DNA from: Defluviitaleaceae bacterium
Lineage (GTDB): Bacteria > Bacillota > Clostridia > Lachnospirales > WQUN01
Direction: 5' to 3'
Assembly (NCBI GenBank): GCA_009785665.1
Contig: WQVV01000004.1
Location: 1 to 32,258, forward strand
Length of the DNA: 32,258 nt
Shown: piece after piece, positions 24,514 through 32,258 of the stretch
How the letters are laid out: each line of letters begins with the position of its first letter
Position numbering within the stretch: the first letter of the stretch is position 1
The notes under the pieces: model-generated
The model's database searches: none
The model's input: only the letters and a program-made list of their open reading frames with translations
What the model was told of the DNA's origin: nothing
Made by a program: the position numbers and the translations under genes

Positions 24514-24753
24514 TTACTCGACACGGTCTGAATCAAATTCGTTATTGGTGTCGTATTTTTCGGCTAGGTCAATACCTGTTCGTATTGCTTCGTCAACCTC
24601 TTTTTCCAGTTCCTCAATTGTGATGCTTTGCGGTATTATTTGAAGCGGAATCCAATGTTCAAAAATATCGAAATAGCGGTTGTCTATTTCATTGTACTTT
24701 TCAGAATTTATGTCAACCGTCCAATCTGCGAAAAACTCATCTCTACTTGTCAT
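24514..24753 (-). CDS. Candidate immunity protein for the MuF-peptidase toxin
   Basis: An acidic 79-aa protein (ELEKEVDEAIRTGIDL, YDTNNEFDSDRVE), with no membrane segment. GGAGG lies inside the end of the MuF gene and the ATG overlaps its stop (ATGA). I do not recognise the family. Position directly behind a gene with a C-terminal toxin-like domain, small size and strong acidity are typical of immunity genes. The function is an inference from context. The 132 bases to mazF hold only weak inverted repeats. Confidence 0.6.
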   Translation of the reverse strand: MTSRDEFFADWTVDINSEKYNEIDNRYFDIFEHWIPLQIIPQSITIEELEKEVDEAIRTGIDLAEKYDTNNEFDSDRVE

Positions 24754-26482
24754 TGTATCAAACCTCCTAGAATATCATCGAATTTTTTAATAGTTTCGGG
24801 AAAGTATTGTTGCAGAACCGCAAGGCGTGCGGGGTCAAATTGCGCTTCAAACAAATGCGCGAAAGCTTCCGTACTTGGTAGAATACTCTTCCAGTAGCCT
24901 TTGTCCCAATGCCCGTAATACCCTTTTATCTTACTTGTGTTTCCCGTACTGCTTAACCCGTGTAAAATATCAGAAACAGAAGATAGCAATTCCCTATCTT
25001 CTCCCCGCATTACTTCCCCTAAAATCCTATATGCATCCGTTTTGCGCTTTGTTCCCGCCGTCCTCATCGTATTTCTTATTAAATTATTGTAATCCAAGTT
25101 AAGCGTACTATCAAGCGCGGAAATATGCTCACTGCTTGCACGGTTGGCATAGTCAATTAAATGCCCTTGTTCATGGAAAAAGGTTGTACCGCTTCCACGT
25201 TTATTGCTTAGGTCGTTGACAAAGTTCATGTGAATACGCTTTTCGCGAGGGCTATACCATGCACCCTTCGCCGTTCCTGTGGAAACGCTGTTGTTTGGTA
25301 CGAAGCGATTGAAAACTTCTTTCGCTTTGTTTGTACCGTTGTTGAAACGCTGGATAAGTACTTCCCTATATCCGGGGGTAATGCCGCTTATACTATCCAC
25401 TTTTTCGGTGAAGGATTTAAGCGTAGAATCCATTTCTTGCAGGTTGCTTTTATCGCCGCCGTCAACGAATGTTTTCTTCCATTCGGGATATTTCATTTCG
25501 TTTGGTACATAGTATGTTTTGCCGCCTTCGTCCCGTGCCGCCCGTTGTCCTACGTTATCGTCAAAGTGGGGAACGGTCGTGCTTCTGCACCATGGGTGAA
25601 ATGGAGGCACGGTAACGCCAACTTTGTAATCATCTATTCGGATAACAATACCGTCCATTTTGCGGCATATCTCCGAAGTTTTTTTGTCCAGCGTTGCAAG
25701 GATTCTAATTAATTCAACTTCTAATTCACGATATACCGCTTCTTTCGCGATTGCGACAATCGCCGCCGATTCAGTCATAACAAGCCGTGCGGCGTTGCTC
25801 TTACTGGTATTTAGCTTGTCAGCAAGGTTATTAATTAACACATTTGACGGCGTTCCTGTAATCAAACCTTGTGTTAGCTGTGTTTGCAATTCATTTACAA
25901 GCTGGTCTTTATCTCTCCAAATTCTATCCGAAAATGTGAGATTATCCAACGTCCACGGTTTGCGTAGCAGGCTTTCAATTTGTGTTTCGTCTATGCCAGC
26001 AATATCCCAGCCGATATTAAAACCGCTTTGAACTTCAAAAATTGGGTGATAAAAGTTGTCAAGGAATTGCCGTTTCATAAGACTATCCACGGAATCTAAC
26101 TGATTGCCAAATAACCGCTCCATCGTGTGCTGGGTCTGGAGTTGCAGGGCTTCAAGGCGGGAAATATGCACCCGTGCGGATGCGTTTCAAGTTGTCTTAT
26201 CCATTGCCCGCTTACCGTGTTTTGTTTCGCATAGTCAATGTATTCTTCAACAGTCCAGCGAAATTCTGCTAACTCATTAGCATTTAACAGGCGGCGAGCT
26301 TCTGCAAGGTCAATTTGATTGTTTGTTGCAAAGCGATTATACCAGCCCGATATTTGATTTTGTAAATCCATTTGCGCGTTGGAGAAAATGCGTTCCATGC
26401 TTTGAATATGATTTTCGCCCGTTGTTGTTGTCATTTCCTCTATTGCTTCAAACCGTTGCTGCCAATAGTCGGTGTTTCTCAT
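24750..26482 (-). pseudogene. Phage minor head protein (MuF/SPP1 gp7 type) with C-terminal HExxH peptidase, frameshifted
   Basis: Two track ORFs (26096-26482 and 24750-26171) are one gene broken by a single-base loss in an A run at 26185-26187. Adding one A turns GQWIRQLE-THPHG into GQWIRQLENASARVHISRLE, which joins both parts into 577 aa. The N-terminal part (about 1-330) is a MuF head-morphogenesis domain, with GFNIGWD, ATLDKKTSEICRKMDG and FHPWCRSTTVP. The C-terminal ~200 residues carry FFHEQGHLIDY, a zinc HExxH motif, and a possible third ligand in STEAFAHLFEA. MuF proteins with variable toxic C-termini are known polymorphic toxins of temperate phages. A sequencing error cannot be excluded. 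Confidence 0.8.
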
Positions 26483-26607
26483 ACTTCATCAATTTCAATC
26501 GTTTGCACAAAAATATTGTCATTACTGTGCCTTTTTCCGATTTTAATAACACTTTCGTAAATTCCTAAATGCGGATTATCAATGTCAAGTTGTACAAGAT
26601 AGTTCAT
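26479..26607 (-). CDS. Small phage-remnant ORF, 42 aa
   Basis: MNYLVQLDIDNPHLGIYESV and onward, ending EIDEV. It is too short for the ORF track, but its stop overlaps the MuF start (ATGA) and its start overlaps an upstream stop (TAATG), the tight packing of phage head genes. The function is unknown. Confidence 0.5.
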   Translation of the reverse strand: MNYLVQLDIDNPHLGIYESVIKIGKRHSNDNIFVQTIEIDEV

Positions 26608-26684
26608 TAAGCACTTGCCCCTGCGGTATCTTCATATTTACGCTTCATCTCAAAAGTTTTTAGTATATAGTTAGCATAAAATTT
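26607..26684 (-). pseudogene. Possible 3' end of a deleted phage gene
   Basis: An open stretch of 25 codons (KFYANYILKTFEMKRKYEDT, then AGASA and stop) runs tightly into the next small gene. It has no proper start and the reading frame is closed just upstream, so it may be the last part of a portal-type gene lost by deletion. The evidence is weak. Bases 26685-26816 hold no gene; they provide the leader of the XRE regulator. Confidence 0.3.
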
Positions 26685-26816
26685 CTAAACTTAACCGCAG
26701 GTTGATTTTTTAATTGAAAACGCAACCTACCCAGTATGGTAAGTCCATTTAATTTTTGCTAACATGGATTTGTCCGAAAGGTAAGTGCGAAAGAAACAGA
26801 ATGCGGGAGGTGCTTC

Positions 26817-27647
26817 ATGTTAGATAATATTAGCGTAGGCAACCAAATTTTATTGCTGCGTAAACGAAACGGATTTACTCAAGATGAGTTGGCAGAAAAA
26901 TTAGGTATCAGCGCACAGGCAATCAGTAAATGGGAAAACGGTCACACTTTGCCAGAAACAGCATTGCTTCCGTTGTTGGCAAAACTCTTAAATTGCTCAA
27001 TTGATTCGATATTATCGCCAAACACGGTTAAAGAGGGTGACTTAATGAATTTTGGAAATTATGAGTGGCGTGTGTTGCAAGCAAATAATGACAGCGTACT
27101 TATTATCACGGAAACCACAATCGGCAAAGCCCCTTATAACGACCACATGGCTGACATCACATGGGAAAATAGCAACATAAGGAAATATCTAAACAACGAA
27201 TTTTACGACAAGTTTGTTCCAGCAGAAAAATCACAGATAGTAAAAACAAAACTGAGCGACCGTAATAATCCGTGGTATGACGCAAGGTGCGGCAATTCTA
27301 CATTCGATAAAATATTTTTGTTAAGCTATGATGAGGTTGTCCGATATTTTGGCGATAGTGGCGATTTGCAAAACAAAAAAGGCTGGTACTGGAAAGAACA
27401 TGACGGAATTGCGCCCTGCGATGATAACTGTCATTTGCAATATGGCGATTGCATCTACGACCAATATAATGATGCGCGAAAGGTTCAAAATGCTAAGGGG
27501 GAAGATAATTGGTGGTGGCTACGCTCTCCCGGTCATGTGAGCCATACTGCTGGCAGCATAGGATATGTAGGCGAGTTGTTTCTTTGCGGTGATGATGTGT
27601 ATAGAGTTGACGGCGGTGTTCGTCCTACTCTGTGGTTGAGCCTATGA
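26817..27647 (+). CDS. XRE-family regulator with DUF6273-type C-terminal domain
   Basis: Residues 1-66 are a helix-turn-helix of the Cro/C1 type (LLLRKRNGFTQDELAEKLGI, AISKWENG). The C-terminal ~200 residues match the DUF6273 pattern: FGNYEWRVL near the start, then WWLRSPG and VDGGVRPTLWLSL at the end. That domain resembles C-type-lectin-like folds and its role is unknown; such fusions may sense a ligand or a partner. GGGAGGTG precedes the ATG. The stop overlaps the next gene (ATGA), so the three genes 26817-29765 form one cassette. Confidence 0.82.
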   Translation: MLDNISVGNQILLLRKRNGFTQDELAEKLGISAQAISKWENGHTLPETALLPLLAKLLNCSIDSILSPNTVKEGDLMNFGNYEWRVLQANNDSVLIITETTIGKAPYNDHMADITWENSNIRKYLNNEFYDKFVPAEKSQIVKTKLSDRNNPWYDARCGNSTFDKIFLLSYDEVVRYFGDSGDLQNKKGWYWKEHDGIAPCDDNCHLQYGDCIYDQYNDARKVQNAKGEDNWWWLRSPGHVSHTAGSIGYVGELFLCGDDVYRVDGGVRPTLWLSL

Positions 27648-28393
27648 CAGCTTATGAGCTAATGATTAAGACCAACCGCGCCCTTATTAGGGGCATGACG
27701 TTTAACGATGTGCAAAAATTAAACATTGCTCGTCAGTTACGTGAAAACAGAATAACCGACGGACGCAAAAGAACCTTTGATGCGTATGCGTATCCAAAAT
27801 TTTATATTCCGCCGCACAATAATGGAAAGAAACTTCAAACGATTATTCCCATGTCGCCTAAAACAAATATCGTTGCTGACAATGCTTACGAGTTTGAGAT
27901 AATTCGCCTATTGCATTTATTCCAACCAGACGATGAAGTTGCCCATATGATTGAGGTGACAACAGACCGCTTGAAGCAAACTTGTTTTGGCTACCAAAGT
28001 TGCCATTATGCAGACTGCTTTGACGCAGGAATGATGGTGTTGCGCTTTTTATCTTTTGCCGTCACAGATGACCGCGATTGGATTAAAAAGCAAATTGATA
28101 TGTACAACAATCACTTTGATGATAAACGTCGCCATAATGGTGTTCAGAAATATTATTGGCTCATTCTTTCCGATATGCCTTTTGAAATTGCAGAGCCGGA
28201 AATTATGCTCCAAAAAGAATATATCATTGACCACTTAAACCGCACTTACTTAATAAAAAACGGCAATGAGGATGTAGCCTTATATACAATGCGCAACGCA
28301 TTATCTCGTTTGCCGGAGTATGCGTATATCAAAGACCGCAAGCCTTATGTTTGCGAGAAAACCGGGCGTTTTCAATTTAATTTGAGCAAGTAA
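27644..28393 (+). CDS. Hypothetical protein, 249 aa
   Basis: The start is taken at ATG 27644, which overlaps the stop of the regulator; the track start (GTG 27632) is inside that gene. I do not recognise a named domain, though the text (FYIPPHNNGKKLQTIIPMSP, CFGYQSCHYADCFDAGM) reads like a conserved protein family in Clostridia. It is soluble and mostly helical, with a cluster of four Cys around residues 110-130 that might bind metal. It is translationally coupled to the XRE-DUF6273 gene. Confidence 0.7.
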   Translation: MTAYELMIKTNRALIRGMTFNDVQKLNIARQLRENRITDGRKRTFDAYAYPKFYIPPHNNGKKLQTIIPMSPKTNIVADNAYEFEIIRLLHLFQPDDEVAHMIEVTTDRLKQTCFGYQSCHYADCFDAGMMVLRFLSFAVTDDRDWIKKQIDMYNNHFDDKRRHNGVQKYYWLILSDMPFEIAEPEIMLQKEYIIDHLNRTYLIKNGNEDVALYTMRNALSRLPEYAYIKDRKPYVCEKTGRFQFNLSK

Positions 28394-28418
28394 ACCAGCC
28401 AAAACAAGGAGGCATGAA

Positions 28419-29765
28419 ATGAACAAACAATGGCTTTCACAGCTTGCTGATGCTGTTGAAACGAAATATGGCAAAGATGCGCGTGAGCGTATTTTTGGTG
28501 ATATTGAAAGTATGGTAAACAAACATGAATGTTTGTCGGATTGGTTTGGAAAATTCACAAATAGCTTGGATGAACTTAATGATAAAGATTTTTTGCAAAA
28601 GATGATGGCAAACTTTTGTCCTTGCGGCGGTGATTACGAAAAAATCGGCAAGGCATACAGATACATTTATGACAAAAGCAACAGCTTGGCGGAGTTTGTA
28701 GATGCTCAAAGGCAATGGCATCTTGATGAATACGGAGATGCAGATGTCATGGAACTTCGTGGTAATGTATTGTATATGACAAAGCCGCTGGGTGATTCTA
28801 CGGACATAGGAGGCTGCGGTAAGGGTTGCCATTGCTGGCTTGCTAAACATACAGATACTGTGGTGTCAGATATATTTTGCCATTGCTGCACCATTGGACA
28901 TACAGGCCGCCCTTTCCAAGTTGCGTTCGGTGATGATATTAAAATGGAACTTGTCGAGAGCATTGTTTGCGGCGGCAATAAATGCGTAATGACAATTCTA
29001 TTGCCTGAAAAAGAGAAGGTTAATATAGACGATTTAACACTATGCAAACATGGGTTCAACATATATTGCGAAATGCTGGCAGCACCCACCGGCTTTGAAG
29101 TTGTGCGGGAAAGAAACTATTCATACATCACGAGAGAAACATTAAGGCCAACCATGGTTATTTTTAATGTGACCGTTAAAAAAAATCATCATGAATTTGC
29201 AAGTAATCTAACACATCTCATTAAATCTGAAAAGGTTGGCAATCATTATGAACTCGTAAAAGATGACATCTTATTTGAAGCCTTGAAGAACAGTGGGTTT
29301 TCTATAAGCCAAGAGGATTCAATGTTAATAATGGATATAGCAGATTATGGAGTGGATTTGTCACAAGATAGCAAAATCAATATTTCTGTGGTGCGTACTC
29401 TGGAGGAATTGAAGCATTGGACGGCAATAAATCGTGGATATTTCGGGGATTTATATACTGATGAAGAATGGGAAGAAATCCACGACCAAAACAACGTCAC
29501 CATGTATCTGGCAAGTTCCGCAAGCGTTCCAGCGGCATCCATGCTTACGATAACGGATGGCTCGGCGTGTATTGAACTGCTGCATACCCTTCCTGACTAT
29601 AGAAAGAAAGGGCTTGCTTCGGTTATGATTAAACGAGCATTGTCTGATTTGTCAGCTCAAGGCGTATCCAAAGTAACCGTACAAACAGGTGCGGTTGACT
29701 TGTTTGCAAAAATCGGATTTTCGGTTGTTTGCGATAAATATGTAGCAAGATTAGCAAGCCCATAA
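28419..29765 (+). CDS. Cys-rich (DUF6144/V4R-like) domain fused to a GNAT acetyltransferase
   Basis: The 448-aa protein has an N-terminal part (about 1-210) with regular Cys/His clusters (CPCGG, GGCGKGCHC, CHCCTIGH, CGGNKC), reminiscent of DUF6144 or V4R-type metal-binding domains. The middle (about 215-305) may be a degenerate acetyltransferase half. The C-terminal ~130 residues are a GNAT domain: VRTLEELKHWTAIN, the acetyl-CoA loop DYRKKGLASVMIKRAL and GFSVVCDKYVARL. The target is unknown. AAGGAGG precedes the ATG 25 bases after gene two, and a clear terminator follows. Confidence 0.78.
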   Translation: MNKQWLSQLADAVETKYGKDARERIFGDIESMVNKHECLSDWFGKFTNSLDELNDKDFLQKMMANFCPCGGDYEKIGKAYRYIYDKSNSLAEFVDAQRQWHLDEYGDADVMELRGNVLYMTKPLGDSTDIGGCGKGCHCWLAKHTDTVVSDIFCHCCTIGHTGRPFQVAFGDDIKMELVESIVCGGNKCVMTILLPEKEKVNIDDLTLCKHGFNIYCEMLAAPTGFEVVRERNYSYITRETLRPTMVIFNVTVKKNHHEFASNLTHLIKSEKVGNHYELVKDDILFEALKNSGFSISQEDSMLIMDIADYGVDLSQDSKINISVVRTLEELKHWTAINRGYFGDLYTDEEWEEIHDQNNVTMYLASSASVPAASMLTITDGSACIELLHTLPDYRKKGLASVMIKRALSDLSAQGVSKVTVQTGAVDLFAKIGFSVVCDKYVARLASP

Positions 29766-29823
29766 AATTTGGTGTGGTAGTGGTTCTATTCGCCGGCATA
29801 AGAAATTAAAACATCCCGCAAAG

Positions 29824-29865
29824 CCCCTAATTTACACGGTTTGATGTGTGAAATAGGGGTTTTTT
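29824..29865 (+). terminator. Rho-independent terminator of the XRE/GNAT cassette
   Basis: cccctaatttacac pairs with gtgtgaaatagggg (two mismatches), followed by six T. It closes the three-gene cassette. The gap 29766-30136 (371 bases) otherwise holds AT-rich sequence with a partial inverted repeat (atattttc ... gaaaatat) and a second hairpin at 30089-30106, with no supported gene. Confidence 0.7.
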
Positions 29866-30088
29866 ACATTTTCAAGAGGATATATTTTCGGAAAGCACTT
29901 GACAGCGGTACAACCCCAAATATTGCGATGTTATCGTACAACGGTTTATAAATTCAACTGATTGCACGGAAAATATATTTTTATTGCGAAACGGTAAAAA
30001 ACTCTGCTATCCCAATTTAGAGTTGTTGGGCGATGCAGATTAAGAGCGCGATGAATACGCAACAGCTAATACGATAATAACCAAGGTT

Positions 30089-30106
30089 GCCCCATGCGGG
30101 GCTTTT
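30089..30106 (+). terminator. Terminator-like hairpin before the portal fragment
   Basis: gcccc-atgc-ggggc is followed by ttttcctt on the plus strand, 30 bases before the portal-fragment start. It is a short stem and may reduce read-through from the left. Confidence 0.45.
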
Positions 30107-30136
30107 CCTTGTGCAATGTATTAAAAGGCAGGTGAG

Positions 30137-30982
30137 GTGATGCCAAGGCAACGAAGTCCCAACAGAGATAACAAAACTCGAAGCCGTAAATCCAATCCCG
30201 AAGGGCGTAGCCTCCTTCGCAACGCATATCAAGATTGGTACTTCAAACGGCGCGTTCGCGAATATGAAGGAATTGGAATTGAACGCGACCTCGCAGGTTA
30301 TCCCTATATTCAGCCACCTGTAGGCGTAGAACTATACGACCACGAAGGCAACCCCACCGACCAATTGGTCGCGGCTGAAAACATTGTGCGAAAAATACGC
30401 CGTGACGAAAGCGAAGGACTTGTATTACCTCACGGCTGGAACTTCCAACTCGTTTCTACAGGGGGAAAGCGACAGTTTGATACTAATGCAGTTATTCAGC
30501 GTTACGACAATCGCATTGCAATGACATTTTTAGCCGATTTCATTTTACTTGGACATGAGAAAGTGGGCAGTTTCGCGCTTTCAAGCGACAAGACACAACT
30601 TTTCGGCATAGCAATGGGAACTTTTCTAAACATGATATGTGAAGTGTTCAACAGCCAAGCCATACCACGCCTAATTCAAATGAACGGCGACGCATTCAAA
30701 GGCATAACCGCATACCCAGAACTCATCAACGGTCAGATTGAAACCCAAAACCTAGGTGAACTGGGCGAGTTCTTGAAGCACACAGTTTTGAGCGGTCTAA
30801 TCACTCCAGACGAAAATCTTGAAGACCACCTGCGCATGGTTGCCGACCTTCCCGAGCGCGACCCAATGACTGCATATGGCAATACATCAAGAACACCCGA
30901 AGCGCAGTTCACGCGAACAGGAGGATTGACACCTACCGTACCACCACCTGTGACCACTGAAAGCAAGAACGTGCCGCATTAA
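30137..30982 (+). CDS. Phage portal protein, C-terminal part
   Basis: The 281 aa contain the conserved portal text NPEGRSLLRNAYQDWYFKRR and GIERDLAGYP, followed by FLADFILLGHEKVGSFALSS and a Pro/Thr-rich tail. Portals of this group are about 450-500 aa, with this block near the middle, so the N-terminal half is missing. GGTGAGGTG precedes the ATG. The portal forms the dodecameric DNA gate of the capsid. Together with the next gene it is a remnant of a prophage head module, not an intact one. Confidence 0.72.
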   Translation: MMPRQRSPNRDNKTRSRKSNPEGRSLLRNAYQDWYFKRRVREYEGIGIERDLAGYPYIQPPVGVELYDHEGNPTDQLVAAENIVRKIRRDESEGLVLPHGWNFQLVSTGGKRQFDTNAVIQRYDNRIAMTFLADFILLGHEKVGSFALSSDKTQLFGIAMGTFLNMICEVFNSQAIPRLIQMNGDAFKGITAYPELINGQIETQNLGELGEFLKHTVLSGLITPDENLEDHLRMVADLPERDPMTAYGNTSRTPEAQFTRTGGLTPTVPPPVTTESKNVPH

Positions 30983-30995
30983 GGAGGGGTAATCC

Positions 30996-32169
30996 GTGGC
31001 ATTATTTAAAATAAGAAAACCCATAGTTGCCCGAAAACCCTCTAGTAGCTACTTCACCATAAGAAAATCAAGCGACATCAAAGAAGAAACCCTTCAACGC
31101 CTTCGCTCATTTTTAGACGTTGAAGAACCAAAGGCGATTGAATTTCTAGTAAGCTTCTGGGCAGAGCAACAATCTGCAATAAGCTACGCCGAAATAAAAA
31201 ACATGATTGCTTCGTGGAATCCGTCGAATGAAATTCTCTCGCAATGGCAACAAGAATATGCCGCGCTGGTCAATAACCACCTCGCGCCCCAATGGGAACG
31301 AACAATGTTACATGCGGCGGAAGAACGGCGGCGGCAATTCCCACTTCTGCTATACGACCCTGCAATAATCGCAACGCAGGAATATATTCAACAACGCGGC
31401 GCGGAATTAATCACAATGCTATCGAACGAGCAACGCGACGCAATCCAAGCAATTAAAGCAATGATAGCGCAAGCCTCGCACTACGAAGCAATGCCCCCAG
31501 ACACACTTGCCCGAATTATCCGACCTACAATTGGATTAGGGCGTGTTGCCACTACGCAAACGGCACGATTTTTGCGGCAATTTTTCGCCAATCAAGGAGG
31601 ATTTCGCGCCGCGTCCTAGACGGACGCAAGTGAAATCCCGACGCAGAGTGGCGGAAAATTGACCAAAAAGCGTGCCGTTTGCGTAGTGGCAACACGCCCT
31701 AACTGTTCCGCAAGCGCAAGCAAACTTTCGATATTGGAATGCAGTCTGGCTTGCAGGTGTAGAATCGGGCATATCTTCCCGCGCCGCAGAAGAACGCGCA
31801 AACCGATTAGCGGCAACATACGCGGCAAGGCAACACCGCTACCGCTCCATGAGCATAGCCCGAACAGAATTAGCAATGGCGTACAACGAAGGAGCATACG
31901 GCGCAACAATAGCCGCACAAGAACAAGGCTTCCTAGGAGATGTTCGTAAACGCTGGCTAACCGCCGCCGATGAGCGCGTATGCCCCATATGCGCACCGCT
32001 AGACAACACAATTGTAAATTTGAATGCGTTCTTCCCAAACGGAATTAAATTACCACCTGCACACCCACAATGCCGCTGTGCAATCGCCTTTGAAGAAATC
32101 ACAGAAAACTTGCAACCAACAACAGGCGGAAGTATAATAGACCTGTCCGACAACCGTAAAGTTTGGTAA
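30996..32169 (+). pseudogene. Phage head morphogenesis protein (MuF/SPP1 gp7 type), interrupted by element E3
   Basis: The track shows 30996-31619 and 31849-32169. Removing element E3 with one TA copy (31539-31701, 163 bases) joins RPTIGL directly to TVPQAQANFRYWNAVW and gives one open frame of 336 aa. The C-terminal part carries the MuF signature (RTELAMAYNEGAYG, ERVCPICAPLDNT, PPAHPQCRCAI), with cysteines and histidine that may bind metal. AAGGAGG precedes the start. In the present form translation stops inside the element, so the gene is broken. Confidence 0.85.
31537..31701. mobile_element. MITE-like palindromic element E3 with TA duplication
   Basis: The ends gggcgtgttgccactacgca and its exact inverse form the tips of arms of about 80 bases, with a perfect outer 30 bp and a looser inner part around a gcgtcc-tagac-ggacgc centre. 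TA flanks both sides (31537-31538 and 31700-31701). The element has no gene of its own. TA duplication is typical of IS630/Tc1-mariner transposases, so it may have been moved in trans by such an enzyme. Its layout matches E1 and E2. Confidence 0.85.
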
Positions 32170-32189
32170 AATGGAGCAGGGTGAGAAAA

Positions 32190-32258
32190 ATGAACGCATA
32201 CGAAAAAATAGAAAAATTGAAAGATAGCGAGTTTAAGCTAATAACAGGGGTTACTCGC
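32190..32258 (+). CDS. Start of a probable transposase, cut by the window end
   Basis: Only 23 residues are visible: MNAYEKIEKLKDSEFKLITG, then VTR. The text L-K-D-x-E-F-x-x-x-T-G-V resembles the N-terminal helix-turn-helix of IS5-like DDE transposases. GGTGAG precedes the ATG. The assignment is tentative because the catalytic part lies outside the window. Confidence 0.45.
   Translation, partial: MNAYEKIEKLKDSEFKLITGVTR

Noticed and set aside
27480-27647. DUF6273 C-terminus as a variable region of a diversity-generating retroelement
   Set aside because: The fold is lectin-like, but there is no reverse transcriptase, template repeat or adenine-biased codon pattern in the window.
30186-30200. 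Five-base tandem duplication (aatcc) as a frameshift in the portal gene
   Set aside because: The alternative frame upstream is open for only 18 codons and has no clear portal text, so the present frame could equally be the native one after a 5' deletion.
31616-32153. Minus-strand ORFs of 140 and 104 aa near the end
   Set aside because: They are antisense to the MuF gene; the first is open only because the palindromic element reads similarly on both strands.
1-32258. CRISPR array
   Set aside because: The only short tandem repeats are the aaagtcaaaagatttt units at repeat ends, which lack unique spacers of regular length.

Overview
The window looks like the chromosome of an uncultured Gram-positive bacterium of the Clostridia type. 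The evidence is a WalR/WalK/YycH/YycI cluster, an S-layer-homology wall protein, LysM/G5 wall proteins, strong GGAGG ribosome sites and moderate GC. The species cannot be named from the sequence. No tRNA, rRNA or CRISPR array was seen.

Bases 1-22400 are mostly core genome. On the minus strand lie pfk, then lspA, rluD and a small unknown gene in overlapping order. On the plus strand come rplM-rpsI, ispE and an S-layer-type protein. A cell-envelope regulatory block follows: two tandem LysM/G5 membrane proteins, walR, walK, yycH-like, yycI-like and a REC/HD-GYP regulator. After it come a VapBC toxin-antitoxin pair, a bacteriohemerythrin, an MBL-fold hydrolase, a polysaccharide deacetylase and gyrA.

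Two kinds of small palindromic elements are scattered through this core. Family 1 (copies at about 7447-7623, 12586-12766, 16131-17002 and a half copy at 1546-1667) is built of several hairpins whose stems co-vary between copies. One copy carries the vapBC pair and supplies the last codons of vapC. The half copy lies in frame inside rluD and adds about 40 residues to its S4 domain. Family 2 comprises long imperfect hairpins of about 160 bp (1-156, 18304-18464, 31537-31701). One of these interrupts a phage head gene with a TA duplication, and removing it restores the reading frame exactly.

From about 22400 to the end is an accessory island. It holds a small tyrosine recombinase flanked by 19-bp direct repeats and a MazEF pair whose toxin has an early stop codon. 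Next is a minus-strand prophage remnant: a MuF head protein with a C-terminal HExxH peptidase domain, a one-base frameshift and a likely immunity gene. A three-gene cassette follows (XRE-DUF6273 regulator, unknown protein, Cys-rich/GNAT fusion). Last is a plus-strand prophage remnant (portal fragment and MITE-interrupted head morphogenesis gene) and the start of a probable transposase. Decay by point mutation, frameshift and small-element insertion is visible throughout this part.
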